From contig OZ024730.1 of the NCBI GenBank assembly GCA_964016875.1, positions 33,461,795 to 33,525,794 on the forward strand: a DNA stretch of 64,000 bases, given 5' to 3'. Source of the DNA: Fallopia convolvulus. Its lineage: Eukaryota; Streptophyta; Magnoliopsida; Caryophyllales; Polygonaceae. Both the position numbers and the translations under genes were made by a program. How positions within the stretch are numbered: the first letter of the stretch is position 1; every line of letters starts with the position of its first letter. The notes beneath the pieces were generated by a model. That model saw only the letters and a program-made list of their open reading frames with translations, did not search any database and had not been told where the DNA came from. Positions 53,608 to 64,000 of the stretch are shown one piece after another.

Positions 53608-53701
53608 TTACTTCGTATGTTTATGTGCATGAAATTTGCCCCAGGATGAAATAGCACGCAAAGTATAACGTATTTGTGGTTAGTTTTGTTTTAATATATA
53701 A
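53608..53701. other. Spacer between two Helitron copies
   Basis: Non-coding; nothing identified. Confidence 0.5.
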
Positions 53702-53978
53702 CTAGCATAAGTATCCGTACATTGTACGAGTTTATTCAAATATAAATTATTATTTTAAAAATATATTAATTTTATTTTTTATGTCAATCAGAATAAAATT
53801 TACGCATTATTTTAATATAAGAACAAATATGTTTTTCCCTTTACTTAAAAGAAAATGAATTAGTTTAGCAATTTTTAAATTTGTACACATATGTTTAAAT
53901 TTAAAATCTATACATATAATATCAAACAAAGTTTAATTCTAACTTATATAATTTTTTTATTATAATTTGAGATTTGAA
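53702..53978 (-). mobile_element. Second Helitron copy, cut by element J
   Basis: Begins (3' end on minus) with CTAG at 53702-53705, preceded by host A on plus, followed by hairpin CCGTAC-ATT-GTACG and about 270 bp matching 52559-52858. It stops abruptly at 53978, where the LTR of Gypsy J starts, so its 5' part should lie beyond J outside the window. Confidence 0.75.
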
Positions 53979-54223
53979 TGTTGGAATATACTAATTCTTT
54001 CAAGGGAGTTATCCGGCTGTATGGTTAGTTATCCGGTTCTTGCTTGTACTGGGTAATTAGCTTGAGTGAACAATGTATAAATAGGGAGACGCTCCTGTAT
54101 TTCTGGTATCCAAGTAATAACAAAATTTATCTTTCTCGTCTAACAAACTCTTCTTTTTTCATCTCAAGTTCTTCTTCTCATCTATTTTCTTTCAATTGAC
54201 TGCAATTGTCTCAGGACATTGCA
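53979..54223 (+). repeat. Element J 5' LTR
   Basis: About 245 bp, TGTTGGAATA to GGACATTGCA, with TATA box TATAAATA at 54076-54083 and a pyrimidine-rich leader. Partner LTR not in the window. Four bases separate it from the primer-site-like sequence. Confidence 0.7.
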
Positions 54224-54250
54224 AGTTTGGCATTAGAGCGAGGTTTATCA

Positions 54251-54436
54251 ATGGCGGACGGGACAGGATTCAAGTCTTTGGAAGCTCAGATTGTTCAGCT
54301 ACAACAATTCGATGAGACAACACAATAGTTCATCGTTGAAACGAGACAGAAACAAGAAAGTCAACAGAAATCAATCGAGGAGATGGGAGTCGCATAGCAA
54401 CGATCAATTGAGGAATTAGGGCGAAAGACGGATAGT
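54251..54436 (+). pseudogene. Element J gag, first part
   Basis: From ATG 54251 (MADGTGFKSLEAQIVQLQQF), a coiled-coil start with two stops, cut at 54436 by Copia I. The gag resumes at about 60229. Confidence 0.7.
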
Positions 54437-54631
54437 TGATATTAATATATATGTAATTTATATTTAACGTATTCTACTCTAGTTTGTTAAGAGTTTGTTT
54501 GTAATCCTAATTATAAGGATCCACTCTATCTTACTCTCCTTTAGAATAGGATTTGTTAAGTATCTACCTCTGTATAAATTACCAGCTTATCATTAATAAA
54601 AAGTACTGCATTACAAACACAAATTGCTCTT
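54437..54631 (+). repeat. Element I 5' LTR
   Basis: 195 bp from TGATATTAATATATATG to AATTGCTCTT, lacking the last two bases present in the 3' copy. The boundary passes directly into inverted integrase sequence, with no primer-binding site. Confidence 0.85.
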
Positions 54632-55000
54632 AATTTAATAAAGATTTCTTTTGTATCTGACTTGTGTTTCATGGGATAAAGCCAACAATAACGAGTAAAA
54701 TGATCTACAAAAACAACGTAGTATTTGTAACCATCATAAGAGAGAACAGGAGATGTCCAAACATCAGAAAATATTATTTCAATGGGAAAATGAGATACAA
54801 TACTAGAGGATGAAAAGGGAAGTTTGTGGCTTTTATTAACTTGACAAGCAGTACAATCTGATTGAGGAAAATTAGACAAAGGAAAATTCAAATGCTGACG
54901 CAGAAGCTTGAAAACTTCAGTAGACGGATGGCCTAATTTATGATGAAGAAATTCAGTCTTTGAAAGAAACATGATGAATGCTTGGACGAGATTGAGGCCA
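54632..55000 (-). pseudogene. Element I inverted gag-pre-integrase and integrase segment
   Basis: Minus-strand reading of a Copia protein: SKTEFLHHKLGHPSTEVFKL (gag-pre-integrase His pair), CTACQVNKSHKLPF (its Cys pair), IIFSDVWTSPVLSYDGYKYY (first catalytic Asp of integrase), VVFVDHFTRYCWLYPMKHKS, TKEIFIKL. It then runs straight into the 5' LTR. Orientation is opposite to the element's own reverse transcriptase. Confidence 0.85.
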
Positions 55001-55019
55001 AAGATATACGCCATCAACG

Positions 55020-55491
55020 CACGTCCCTTCAAGAAGCGTTTGACCCGTTGAATCCTTCATACTTTTTATTCGTCCCAATCATCCCCCATTACCTTGCCTG
55101 CCGACTCACCCAAACCCTACCACAATCTCCCCGCCTCCAATTATCCCACCCACAAATTTACAACCTACTATTTCTTCGTCCAGTACCCACAATTTGCCCT
55201 CATCATCTTCGGGTGTCATCACTCGATCCAAAAACAACATAACCAAACCCGTCCATAAACTCAACCTCCATACCTCTTTATCCTCCTCCAAAGAACCTAC
55301 CACCATTACACAAGCTCTCAAAAGTCCAGAATGGCGGGCTTCCATGCAATGCGAATACGATGCCCTTTGCTTAAATAATACATGGACCCTTGTACCACCG
55401 TCTTCCGAGTTCAATCTTATCGGCTGCAAGTGGGTCTATCGGACAAAATACAAACCCGATGGCTCCATTGAAAGACACAAAGCCCGACTTG
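55020..55491 (+). pseudogene. Element I linker and start of reverse transcriptase, before solo LTR K
   Basis: A Pro/Thr/Ser-rich linker, then SSSSGVITRSKNNITKPVHK, EPTTITQALKSPEWRASMQC, LNNTWTLVPPSSEFN, GCKWVYRTKYKPDGSIERHK, ARL. These are the standard opening residues of Copia reverse transcriptase. The codon after ARL is split by K; the frame continues at 58683 when one ACTTG is removed. Confidence 0.85.
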
Positions 55492-58400
55492 TGTAACACC
55501 CCTATTTTTCAACATTGGGTATTACCGCCAGTGACGTCGGATTTTACCGTCCAACGTCACCCAAGGCTTTTAGAATGATATAGAATGATAAAATGCGGAA
55601 TAAAACATACTCATAAATAAAAAGGTGCTCACGAAGGAGACTTTGTTCTTACAATCCAAATCACAATACCAGAAGCTTGTTCGGGAAATACAATTCGTAA
55701 ATCATTGTCTTTGAAACATAAATGAAAACAAACCAAAAGGAGTTTCAAACTTCGCGGAGCTTCTTGACCTTCCCTTGTTCTTCACCTTACGCCGGGTTGA
55801 ACTTCCAAGGTTCTGACATAATTCGCGAGGGGCGAGAATATGCCAGGCAAACATGCGGAAAAGAAAAATTAGTCTAGGAGACTAAGCAAGTGGGAACGGA
55901 ACTTCCCTAGGGTATTTCGGTAATTTAATATAACAAAAACGAAGTTAACAATGGGTTGTGTTTGACAGTAGGGTTTAATCATATGGGGTTTAATGGTACG
56001 AAGGAGAGCGTATCTCAAGCGGAGATAGCTCGATAGTTTGGAGAAGAGCTACTAGATTGTAGGCTTCTTCTAGTATCGAGGATAAAAGATGTGTTGGGAA
56101 CGTTTATTACTTCATACAAGTTACAATTTCTCGCGCCCTGAGCGGACCGAGGGCCAGATCGATCATTTGAGATCGGTCCGGTTTTAATATTTAAATGTGC
56201 ATTAGGCACTTATCTTAACGTCTTCGCTTTAATGATTTTTAAAAGGGGTGGGAATTCGGATTGCCCCCATCCACCAAGGGAAACCCATTTTCTCGGCACT
56301 TAGCTAGGGTGCGCTCATCCCTCCTTGCAATCGGAGCGGATGGGATCATGATCCCGAAAGTCGTACTTCAAACACGTAGGCACTTACGACTTAGTAGGGT
56401 TATATAGAGGCGTCGGCTATTCCGCACCCCTTACTAGTTCGTTTGACGAGGATCTCTGAACGAGTCCATAACAACCAACCATAATCACACTAGCATAAAT
56501 AGTCCTATCAATATAAATAACGAACTATACTAACAATGGTCGTTACATCTAGCAATCGATATTTCCTAGATTATTTAATTACTTAGCACGCAAGTTGTTC
56601 CCAACATCGAGAATTTCATGGAGACGAATTATAAAGGTCATAAGGGGAATTTCCACTTGCCTGGGTTGGAATGATAACCGAATTAACGAGGAGACGGAGG
56701 TGGGGTTTGTGACTTCGAACGAGGTTCCCGACCTATCGACTCGGAAATTTTACGAACGGTCTTAGATACGAACATACTTTTAAGATTCGGATTTCTTAAG
56801 AGTACTTTAGCTTAGGTGTATGGAACATTCTAAATTATTATTATAATAATTTAGGTAGTTAAATTAAAATAATAACATTCCTCTATTATTATTTTAATTT
56901 CGTAATATCCTTTTATTTGATTTGAATATAACGCTTATTGATTATTCAAAATAATTTACTTAGTTTCAACAATATCCAAGGGTTATTTTAAAAATTATTT
57001 TCCCTTTACGAAAAAGTTCTATTATAATACTTTCTTAAAAAAAAACCTTTTTAACTAAGAGGTCATAATAAAAGAGATAAAATAATATTATGTTCTTCCT
57101 TAGTAATTTTCCATAAATAGAAATTCTTATTTACTATAGAAGGTAAGCTTTCTTAACATGATCATAATATAAAATAAATATTCTTATTTATTTTATTTCT
57201 AAAATTCCTCCAATTTGATCTATAATTATAAGATCATGGTATAAAATACACAATCATTCCTTATAATATACTTTTTATGATATTCTAAGTCACAAAAACA
57301 ATATTCTTTTCTATATGATACAATATCTTTCTAGGTGAGATATTTTTAAATACTTAACAATATAATGTTATACTTCATATTATTGTATTTTTATAAAAGA
57401 AATTATGCTTTGTAGGAATACTTTATCCTAGAGATGAGTTAAACTAATATTATATTAAATAATTAAAACAATTAATCATTATCAATATTCTTATTTCCAA
57501 AATAATTTGGTATTTTCTACACTTAAGCTTAAGCCTTTATAATGGTGATATTTGATATAGGGACAAAATCATAAACAAATAAATTTATAAAATCAAATAC
57601 CTTTTTATAAAAGCTTCATAAAAATTTAAATAAACAAACATGTTCTTGTTCTTCATCTTAGGATATAGTAATCTAATAATGGTTTAATAAAATGATTTAT
57701 ATCCTCTTTTCAACTAGCAAGATTTATGAAATACTTCTTATAAATCTTAATAAGTTGCAAACAACTATTATTTGACCAATCTTACTAAAACTAGCATAAT
57801 ATAAATAAATTAAATTAAATTAATAAATTAAATAGAATGGAATTAAGGGTTTACTGTAAGTTGCCTGAGTTACAGAACACAGGGGAGAGGAGGCAGGAAG
57901 ACCGGCGGTGGGAGGGGCGGCGCACCAGGGAGCTCCGGCGAGTGGGGCGGCGCACTGGAGGAGGAGGCGGTCGACGGTGGTGGGGCCGGTGGTCAGGCGA
58001 GGTGGTCGACGGTCCAAAAGGGGAGAAGGAGAGGCTCTTTTGGTGGGATTTTGAAGGAAAAACTAGAGCTTGGAGGGCTGATTTTTGGGGGAACTTGAGA
58101 GTGAAATTGTAGAGAGGAAGAGGAGGATGAAGGAGTGAGTTGTGAAGTGGGTTTTCATCCTCTATTTATAGTGAAAGGTAGATCCAAGATTATGGGATTT
58201 GCCCAATGGAGAAGAGGAGGGAGAAGGATGATTGGGGAGGGTTGGTAAGGGAGTAGGTGAGGGAGGTGATGTCATCTAGGTGATGCAAGCAAGGGGGAGT
58301 TATGTCTATGGTAGGTAAGAAAGCCATGGATTGGGCAAATCTTTCTTACGTAAAACTTTAGGTTGAAGAAGGAGGGGGCTAATATTTTTAATGTGTTTTA

Positions 58401-58677
58401 TTTAATAAGTTTTTGAGGTTAAAAATAAAATGGGTCCTTATTTTATTCAAGTCAAGGCTTTTTAATTTATTAAAATACCTTATGAATATTCTTAAATTTT
58501 TATTAATTAAAATTCCCTATGGAATATTCTTTTAATTTTATGAATTAATTTTATTTTACAAACATTCTCTTTTTACCTAGAGAAAAGGTTAAAATAAAAA
58601 TAGATAAATAAATAAATAATAATAATAAAAAAAATATTATATTAAATTTTAAAACTTGAAATATCTCGGATATTACA
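55492..58677 (-). mobile_element. Element K: 3186-bp solo LTR
   Basis: Runs TGTAACACCC to GGATATTACA with exact 5-bp duplications ACTTG (55487-55491 and 58678-58682), inside the Copia I reverse transcriptase. No gag-pol, no primer site and no internal LTR pair, hence a solo LTR of a long-LTR family. A TATA box TATAAATA on minus (plus 58163-58170) followed by a CT-rich leader places the promoter on minus. A GC-rich, GGCGG-rich part (57890-58020) lies downstream on minus. Long LTRs of this size are known in Tekay/Del-type chromoviruses; the lineage is inference. Confidence 0.8.
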
Positions 58678-58682
58678 ACTTG

Positions 58683-60022
58683 TGGCTAAGGGGTTTCATC
58701 AGATGTCTGGTCATGACTATCATGAAACGTTCAGCCCGGTTGTCAAGTCGGTCACTGTCCGAATCATCTTGTCTCTAGCGGTTTCTCAAAAGTGGCACAT
58801 CAAACAACTCGATGTCAATAATGCGTTCCTTCAAGGAACCCTGCATGAAGATGTGTATATGACTCAACCACCGGGATTCCTTGACAGTTCGAATCCTACT
58901 CATGTGTGCAAACTCCGTAAAGCGATTTACGGGTTAAAGCAAGCACCAAGAGCTTGGTACAACGAACTTAAGGGGTATTTACTTCATCTGGGCTTTGTTA
59001 ACTCCATTGCTGACGCCTCCTTATTCATCCTTCGCCATGGTCCAAGTGTTTTCTATCTCCTTGTATACGTTGATGATATCATCGTAACAGGAAACCAAGC
59101 GATCTTAGTCGACAGGTTAGTCACTCAATTGTCTTCTAAATTTTCACTTAAAGACCTTGGCTCTTTGTCCTATTTTTTGGGCGTTGAAGTTCTGCCTAGT
59201 CCCACTGGTTTATTCCTCTCCCAGAAAAAATACATCCTAGACCTCTTACAAAAAGCCGGGATGCAGGATACTAAACTTGTTCCTACACCCATTACTGTCA
59301 CCCCTTCCCTCACAAAAGATTCCGGTCCTCCATTACCATGTCCAACCGACTATCGTGCCATGGTCGGAAGTCTCCAATACCTTAGCCTTACTCGACCGGA
59401 TATAGCATTCACTGTAAACAAATTGTCACAGTTTATGCAAAAACCCACCGCAACACATTGGGCTGCTCTTAAGCGGCTATTGCGCTATCTTGCGGGTACT
59501 GCTGAGCGTGGCATATTTCTGTCCAACTCTAGCACGCCTGTCCTTCGTGCCTTCTCGGATGCTGATTGGGCAGGGGACAAGGATGATTTTATTTCCACAA
59601 CCGGTTATATCCTTTATTTTGGGTCAAATCCTATTTCCTGGTCTTCCCGGAAAAAAGAGTCTGTTGCTCGTTCCTCCACAGAAGCCGAATACAAGGCCAT
59701 TGCCGAAACAGCTTCTGAGCTTCTTTGGATCTTGTCCCTTCTTCATGAACTTGGCACTCGTCCTCACCGTCCACCAACTCTTTACTGTGACAACCTTGGT
59801 GCAATGTACTTGAGTGCAAATCCTGTATTTCATTCCCGTATGAAACATATTGCACTAGCGTTTCATTTCGTCCGAGAGCAAGTTCAACAGGGCGTTTTTA
59901 GAGTCTCACATGTTCATACAGACGATCAGCTGGCAGACATCCTAACCAAGCCATTGCATGGTCCTCGTTTTAACGACATTACTTTCAAGCTTGGCTTAGC
60001 TCATAGACCTAGTCAACCTTGA
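58683..60022 (+). CDS. Element I reverse transcriptase and RNase H
   Basis: About 445 codons, open to TGA at 60020-60022. Reverse transcriptase: AKGFHQMSGHDYHETFSPVV, IKQLDVNNAFLQGTLHEDVY (catalytic Asp), YGLKQAPRAWYNEL, LLVYVDDIIVTGN (YVDD pair), FSLKDLGSLSYFLGVEV. RNase H: AFSDADWAGDKDDFISTTGY (first Asp), SSTEAEYKAIAETASELLW (Glu), LYCDNLGAMYLSANP (Asp), HVHTDDQLADILTKPL (last Asp). All catalytic residues are present. In the uninterrupted element it is continuous with 55020-55491. A polypurine tract (TTGAGGGGAGA) follows, then the 3' LTR. Confidence 0.95.
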
Positions 60023-60026
60023 GGGG

Positions 60027-60223
60027 AGATATTAATATATATGTAATTTATATTTAACGTATTCTACTCTAGTTTGTTAAGAGTTTGTTTGTAATCCTAA
60101 TTATAAGGATTAACTCTATCTTACTCTCCTTTAGAATAGGATTTGTTAAGTATCTACCTCTGTATAAATTACCAGCTTATCATTAATAAAAAGTACTGCA
60201 TTACAAACACAAATTGCTCTTCT
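60027..60223 (+). repeat. Element I 3' LTR
   Basis: About 197 bp, (A/T)GATATTAATAT to GCTCTTCT, followed by ATAGT (60224-60228). Almost identical to the 5' LTR, which indicates recent insertion. Confidence 0.85.
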
Positions 60224-60228
60224 ATAGT

Positions 60229-61205
60229 TGATTCGGTGAGCTATCAGACATGATGATCTCAATTCGCACATTGATCCAAGGAAATCAAGCGTCAACTTCA
60301 TTGGAGAGCAATCGATAGTCAACGCCGATTCAGACAACGCCGATTCAAACAACGTCAATTCAGACAACGCCGATTCAGACTAATTTGCGACCTGGATTGG
60401 ACGGAATGGGGATTCTTGGTTCTGGATCAAGATCGATAGTTGAAGATTCTGTCAAGGAAGGAGCTGTTGACCAGAATCAGTCGATCAACAATCAGAATCT
60501 CAGTGATCGGAGCACCTCAAGTGGTAGTGATTATGGAGGTAACAGATTTCCTAAACTCGACTTCCCTACTTTTGATGGTACTAACTACTAAGGCTAGAAG
60601 TTGGATTCGCAAATGTGAGAAATACTTCTCCATTTTTGCTATCTAAGAATCGCAAAAGGTAGAAGTAGATGCGATGTATGTGATATGGAAAGCTGATGTT
60701 TGGCTTCAAGGGTATCTGATGAAAATTTATGAGGTTTCTTGGGTCAGTTAAAATAATGTTGTGTGTGCGAGATTTGGGGGAAGGAAAGGAGTTGATATTG
60801 TTGAGGAATTCAACAAGCTGGAACAAAATGATGATTTAGATGACTATAATGAGAGATTTGAGGAATTGAAGGCAAGTATGTTAGGGTTTAATTCAATTGC
60901 CTGAATCATACTTTGTCTCTAGTTATGTGAGTGGATTGAGAAATGAAATCAAGGCTTTGGTCAAGCTCAATCGGCCATCTACTTTGGTTGAAGCTTTTGA
61001 TCAATCTCGATTGCATAATAATACAGCCATTTTGAAAATGAGTAAACCACCTTGGAGGAACTCAAGCACAGAGTCGGCTGAATCAAGATCTTACCAGAAA
61101 AATTCAGTACCAAATTCAAGAAAAAGGCCAGATGGTGCAGGTGTGGTTGTGCAGAATAATGACTCTAGAGAGCATTGAAGGGTTGCAGGTTTGTGATACT
61201 GGTGT
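60229..61205 (+). pseudogene. Element J gag, main part
   Basis: Resumes after Copia I: LSDMMISIRTLIQGNQ, then GGNRFPKLDFPTFDGTNY (gag core start), several shifts and stops, YFVSSYVSGLRNEIKALVKL and TLVEAFDQSRLHNN, and a zinc-knuckle trace WCGKKYFLGHKCK at about 61199-61240 with its first Cys lost. Typical of plant chromovirus gag. Confidence 0.8.
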
Positions 61206-61735
61206 GGTAAGAAATACTTCTTGGGCCACAAGTGTAAAACACAATCCTTACACAGTTTACTAGAAGAACAAGTTGAGGATTATGAAACATCTGAAATTAG
61301 GGAATTGTTAAATGAAGACAATGACAGACAAATAGTGATTCAAGATGAGGGTGACCCTAAAGTCTATGTTCATGCTCTCACGGGGAGTAATCCTTTGTCA
61401 ACAATCAAGATAAAAGGAGAGCAAATGATAAGAATCTGACAGTGTTGATAGATAATGGAGCCACTCACAGTTTCATTGATCCTAGACTGGTGCGAGAAGT
61501 TGGATTTGAGTTGAAGGAAGCAATAGTAATGGAAATTCAAGTGGCTAATGGTGAGAAAATGTACAGTCACCAAGTGTGCAAGGGATTCAAATGGGAAATG
61601 CAAGACAGCAAGTTTGTTTTTGATGTAAGAGTATTGAAGCTGGGAGGTTGTGATCTGTTTTGGGAGGTGATTGGCTTAGAGAGTACAACCGTGTCTTGTT
61701 TGATTTCAAGGGACTTAAGATTTCTTTCTTGAAGG
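61206..61735 (+). pseudogene. Element J protease
   Basis: A linker (EEQVEDYETSEIRELL, VYVHALTGSNPLSTIKIKGE) with a stop at about 61437, then the aspartic protease MLIDNGATHSFIDPRLVREV (Asp-Asn-Gly in place of the usual Asp-Ser/Thr-Gly), MEIQVANGEKM and VLKLGGCDL. A frame change near 61655 leads to GGDWLREYNRVLFDFKGL. Confidence 0.8.
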
Positions 61736-62716
61736 ATGGAAAGCAAGTTGAGATTAAGTGGGTTACTGATGAAGCTAGCTTGAAGAGTATGAGTGGATCT
61801 AAACTTCATAAACTGATTAAGAGAAGAGTGCCTATGATCATTACCCAAGTTGCCCAGCTATTTTCTATGTCCAGTAAGGAGATAGTAGTGCCAGCTGAAG
61901 TTCAGAAACTTTTGATGGAGTTTGAGATAGTATTGAAGAGCCAAGGGGGTCGCCACCAAACAAAAGATTTGAACGTTCAATTCCTCTCAAGGTTGGTGCT
62001 TCTCCGATTTGCACAAGGCCATACATGTATCCATATTTTCAAAAAAAAATGAGATAGAAAAGCAGGTTCAAGAGATGTTGAAATCTGCAATTATTAGGCC
62101 ATGTCAGTCTCCTTTTGCTTCTCCTACTTTATTAGTAAAGAAAAAGGATGTCACTTGGAGATTTTGTGTGGATTACATGAAATTAAATGATATCACCGTG
62201 AAAGATAAGTTTCCAATTCCTGATATAGAAGAATTTCTAGATGAGTTGAATGGGGCTGCATGGTTCTCAAAGCTGGATTTAAGGGCTAGGTACCATCAAG
62301 TCAGGGTTAATGAAGTGGAGATTCCTAAGATAGATTTTCGAACACATCATGGCCATTATGAATTCAGAGTTATGCCTTTTGGGTTAACAAATGCCCCAAC
62401 CACATTACAGGCAGTGATGAATTCAGTATTTCAAGAGTATTTGAGGCAATTTGTGTTAGTATTTTTATATGACATTTTGGTTTATAGCAAGACTTTTGAG
62501 TCACATCTGGAACACCTAAGGGGAGTGTTGCAAAAGTTGAAGGAGAATACTTTCTTTGCAAAGAAATCTAAGTGTGAGTTTGCTCAGTCTAAGGTAGAGT
62601 ACTTGGGCCACGTGATTTCAGGTGAAGGAGTGGCAACTGATCCTTCAAAAGTAGAAGCAATGAAGGCTGCCCGACTCCTAAATCTCTTAAGAGTTAAAGA
62701 GGTTTCTTGGGCTTAA
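61660..62716 (+). pseudogene. Element J reverse transcriptase
   Basis: Readings 61660-62052 and 62009-62716 overlap by a frame change near 62030. Motifs: EKQVQEMLKSAIIRPCQSPF, VKKKDVTWRFCVDYMKLND, WFSKLDLRARYHQVRVNE (first Asp), MPFGLTNAPTTLQAVMNSVF, then VFLYDILVYS where active elements have F.DDILVYS. The first Asp of the catalytic pair is Tyr. Then FAKKSKCEFAQSKVEYLGHV. The reading ends after a frame break near 62690. Confidence 0.85.
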
Positions 62717-63330
62717 TTGCGTATGACAAGAGATTCATACCTGAGTATGGGATGATTGCTCAACCCTTGACTGATTTGTTGAAGAAAGATGCCTTCAAGT
62801 GGTCCTTAGAAGCAGAATAGGCCTTCAACCAACTTAAATCAGGCATGATTACTGCATCAATGTTGAAGATGCCATATTTCAGTGTACCTTTTTTTGGAGA
62901 CTGATGCTTGTGATAATGGGGTTGGTGCAGTGTTAATGCAATAGAACCAACCTATAGCTTATCTACATCAGGCTTTCAAGAGTACACACAAGCATTTGTC
63001 AGCTTATGAAAAGGAGCTGATAGCTATTTTGTTGGCCATTGATAAATGGAGACACTACCTCGAGCCTGCTCATTTTTTTTAATAAAAACAGATCATCAAT
63101 CTTTGAGGCATTTGTTAGATCAGAGGCTATCCACTCATTTGCAAAAGAAGGCTATAAAAAAGCTGCTAGGCTTGAGTTATACCATTTTGTATAAGAAAGG
63201 GGTTGAGAATAAAGTGGCAGACACTCTATCTCGAAGGGAAGAAGGTGAGATAGCTGCTTGTAATGCTTTGATAGTTGTTGAACCAAGTTGGATCAAAGAA
63301 GTCATTCAGAGCTATGGTTCGATCATATAG
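62717..63330 (+). pseudogene. Element J RNase H
   Basis: Scattered over frames with stops: RFIPEYGMIAQPLTDLLKKD, FKWSLEAE-stop-AFNQLKS, a broken active-site region near 62895, then TDHQSLRHLLDQRLSTHLQK and KGVENKVADTLSRREEGEIA (the final Asp in the ADTLSR word). This is the Gypsy RNase H and its connection to integrase. Confidence 0.75.
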
Positions 63331-63429
63331 GTCAACAATTATTCAAGGAAGTTCTTATTGCTCCAAAAGATGATTATAAAGTGCTTAATGGAGTACTACG
63401 ATTCAAGAACAAAATCTACATTGGCAACT

Positions 63430-64000
63430 AGTCTTCTTTAAGGACTAAGTTGATGAGTGTGCTTCATGAATCTCCAATGGGAGATCATTCAGGGGTTCAT
63501 GGAACTTATCAGAGGCTGAAGTCTTTCATTTATTGGCCAGGAATGAAACTGATGGTAGAAAATTTTGTTTGTACTTGTGAAAATTGTCAAAGGACCAAAG
63601 TAGAGCATGTCAAATCTCCAGGGTTGCTTCAACCACTGCCTGTTCCAGAGATTGCTTGGAGTCACTTCAATATGGACTTCATATAAGGGCTACCAAAATT
63701 AGAAAAAAAAGACACAATTTTGGTAGTGGTGGATAGATTCACTAAGTATGCTCGCTTTATAGCACTTAAACATCCTTTTACAGCCGTAGGGATAGCACAA
63801 GAATTCATGAGAGTTGTTTTCAAGTTGCAATGGTTGCCTAAATCCATTGTTTCTGACAGAGATAAGGTCTTCATCAGTCAGTTTTGGCAAGTGTTGTTCA
63901 AGACTATGGGGGTTCAGCTGCATATGTCCTAATGTCCACGACCTATCATCCTCAGAGTGATGGAGAAACTGAGAAGGTGAATCAGTGCTTGGAAATTTTT
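63430..64000 (+). pseudogene. Element J integrase, runs off the window
   Basis: HHCC zinc finger at 63450-63600 (HESPMGDHSGVHGTYQRLKS, WPGMKLMVENFVCTCENC) and catalytic core start (WSHFNMDFI-stop, then VVVDRFTKYARFIALKHPFT, SIVSDRDKVFISQFW with the second Asp, stop near 63930). The third acidic residue region begins at about 63955 in another frame. The end lies beyond 64000. Confidence 0.8.

Larger units (their letters stand above)
54437..60223 (+). mobile_element. Element I: young Ty1/Copia element with rearranged interior
   Basis: LTRs 54437-54631 and 60027-60223 differ at only about two internal positions. Target duplications ATAGT at 54432-54436 and 60224-60228. Gag and protease are missing. 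The integrase piece next to the 5' LTR is inverted (54632-55000, minus). The linker and reverse transcriptase-RNase H are plus, and the reverse transcriptase is split by solo LTR K. The LTRs run TG...CT rather than TG...CA. Confidence 0.85.
53979..64000 (+). mobile_element. Element J: chromovirus-like Ty3/Gypsy retrotransposon, continues past the window
   Basis: 5' LTR 53979-54223, primer-site-like TGGCATTAGAGCG at 54228, gag from 54251, interrupted by Copia I (54437-60223), then gag, protease, reverse transcriptase, RNase H and integrase to the window end. The style of protease-integrase (VLIDNGATHSFID; MDFI; HESPMGDHSGVHG) is that of plant chromoviruses; a chromodomain, if present, lies beyond 64000. 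Many stops and shifts make it inactive. It cut the Helitron copy at 53978. Confidence 0.85.

Noticed and set aside
57820..58112. Arg/Gly-rich open frames in solo LTR K
   Set aside because: They follow the GGCGG-rich composition of the LTR leader and match no family I know.

Overview
The window is plant nuclear DNA, very probably from a eudicot with a large, repeat-rich genome. Every recognisable coding sequence belongs to a transposable element, and the families are typical of higher plants: Tat-lineage Ty3/Gypsy, a chromovirus-like Gypsy, Ty1/Copia, LINEs, hAT, CACTA, Mutator-like elements and Helitrons. Non-element sequence is strongly AT-rich. I see no intact host gene, no tRNA or rRNA gene and no CRISPR array. 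Species cannot be told from the sequence.

Layout. 1-1599: AT-rich DNA with a Helitron-like end. 1600-5898: Tat element A, a deletion derivative with gag plus an RNase H scrap. 5905-16150: an old Copia element (E) broken by a 657-bp insertion (6712-7368), by Tat derivative B (8251-11984), and by a chimeric block of two Tat fragments (F and G, about 13222-15885) that replaces its reverse transcriptase. 16151-17318: AT-rich flank with a 14-bp LINE-tail insertion. 17319-21040, 30978-31145 and a short scrap after 40440: one minus-strand LINE (H), split by a hAT element (18182-19131), by full-length Tat element C (21041-30977, minus) and by full-length Tat element D (31151-40435, plus). 40638-41323: short Helitron. 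About 41560-45330: decayed CACTA element. 46050-47312: Mutator-like element with a triplicated interior. 48340-49145: GC-rich island next to a possible LTR remnant. 49783-50269: LINE tail. 51006-51416: hAT-like MITE. 52559-53607: Helitron holding a foldback element. 53702-53978: cut second Helitron copy. 53979 to the end: chromovirus-like Gypsy J, whose gag is split by Copia I (54437-60223), whose reverse transcriptase is in turn split by a 3.2-kb solo LTR (K, 55492-58677).

Insertion order is readable from exact target-site duplications: ATAGC for C, GGTAT for D, GAAAA for A, ATAGT for I, ACTTG for K and ATTAAAAG for the hAT. LTR divergence by eye runs from about 1% (I) through about 2.5% (D) and 4.4% (C) to about 6% (A).

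How the parts work. The Tat elements encode gag with a C-X2-H-X4-H-X4-C zinc knuckle, then protease, reverse transcriptase, a first RNase H, a second archaeal-type RNase H, and integrase. Two features stand out. In B, C and D, gag-protease and reverse transcriptase are separated by one in-frame TAG followed by CAA TTA or CAA CTA, the tobamovirus-type leaky-stop context. C and D also carry, between integrase and the 3' LTR, a four-exon gene on the opposite strand with three GT-AG introns at matching places. The hAT element at 18182 appears to carry a captured fragment of a bHLH transcription-factor gene.
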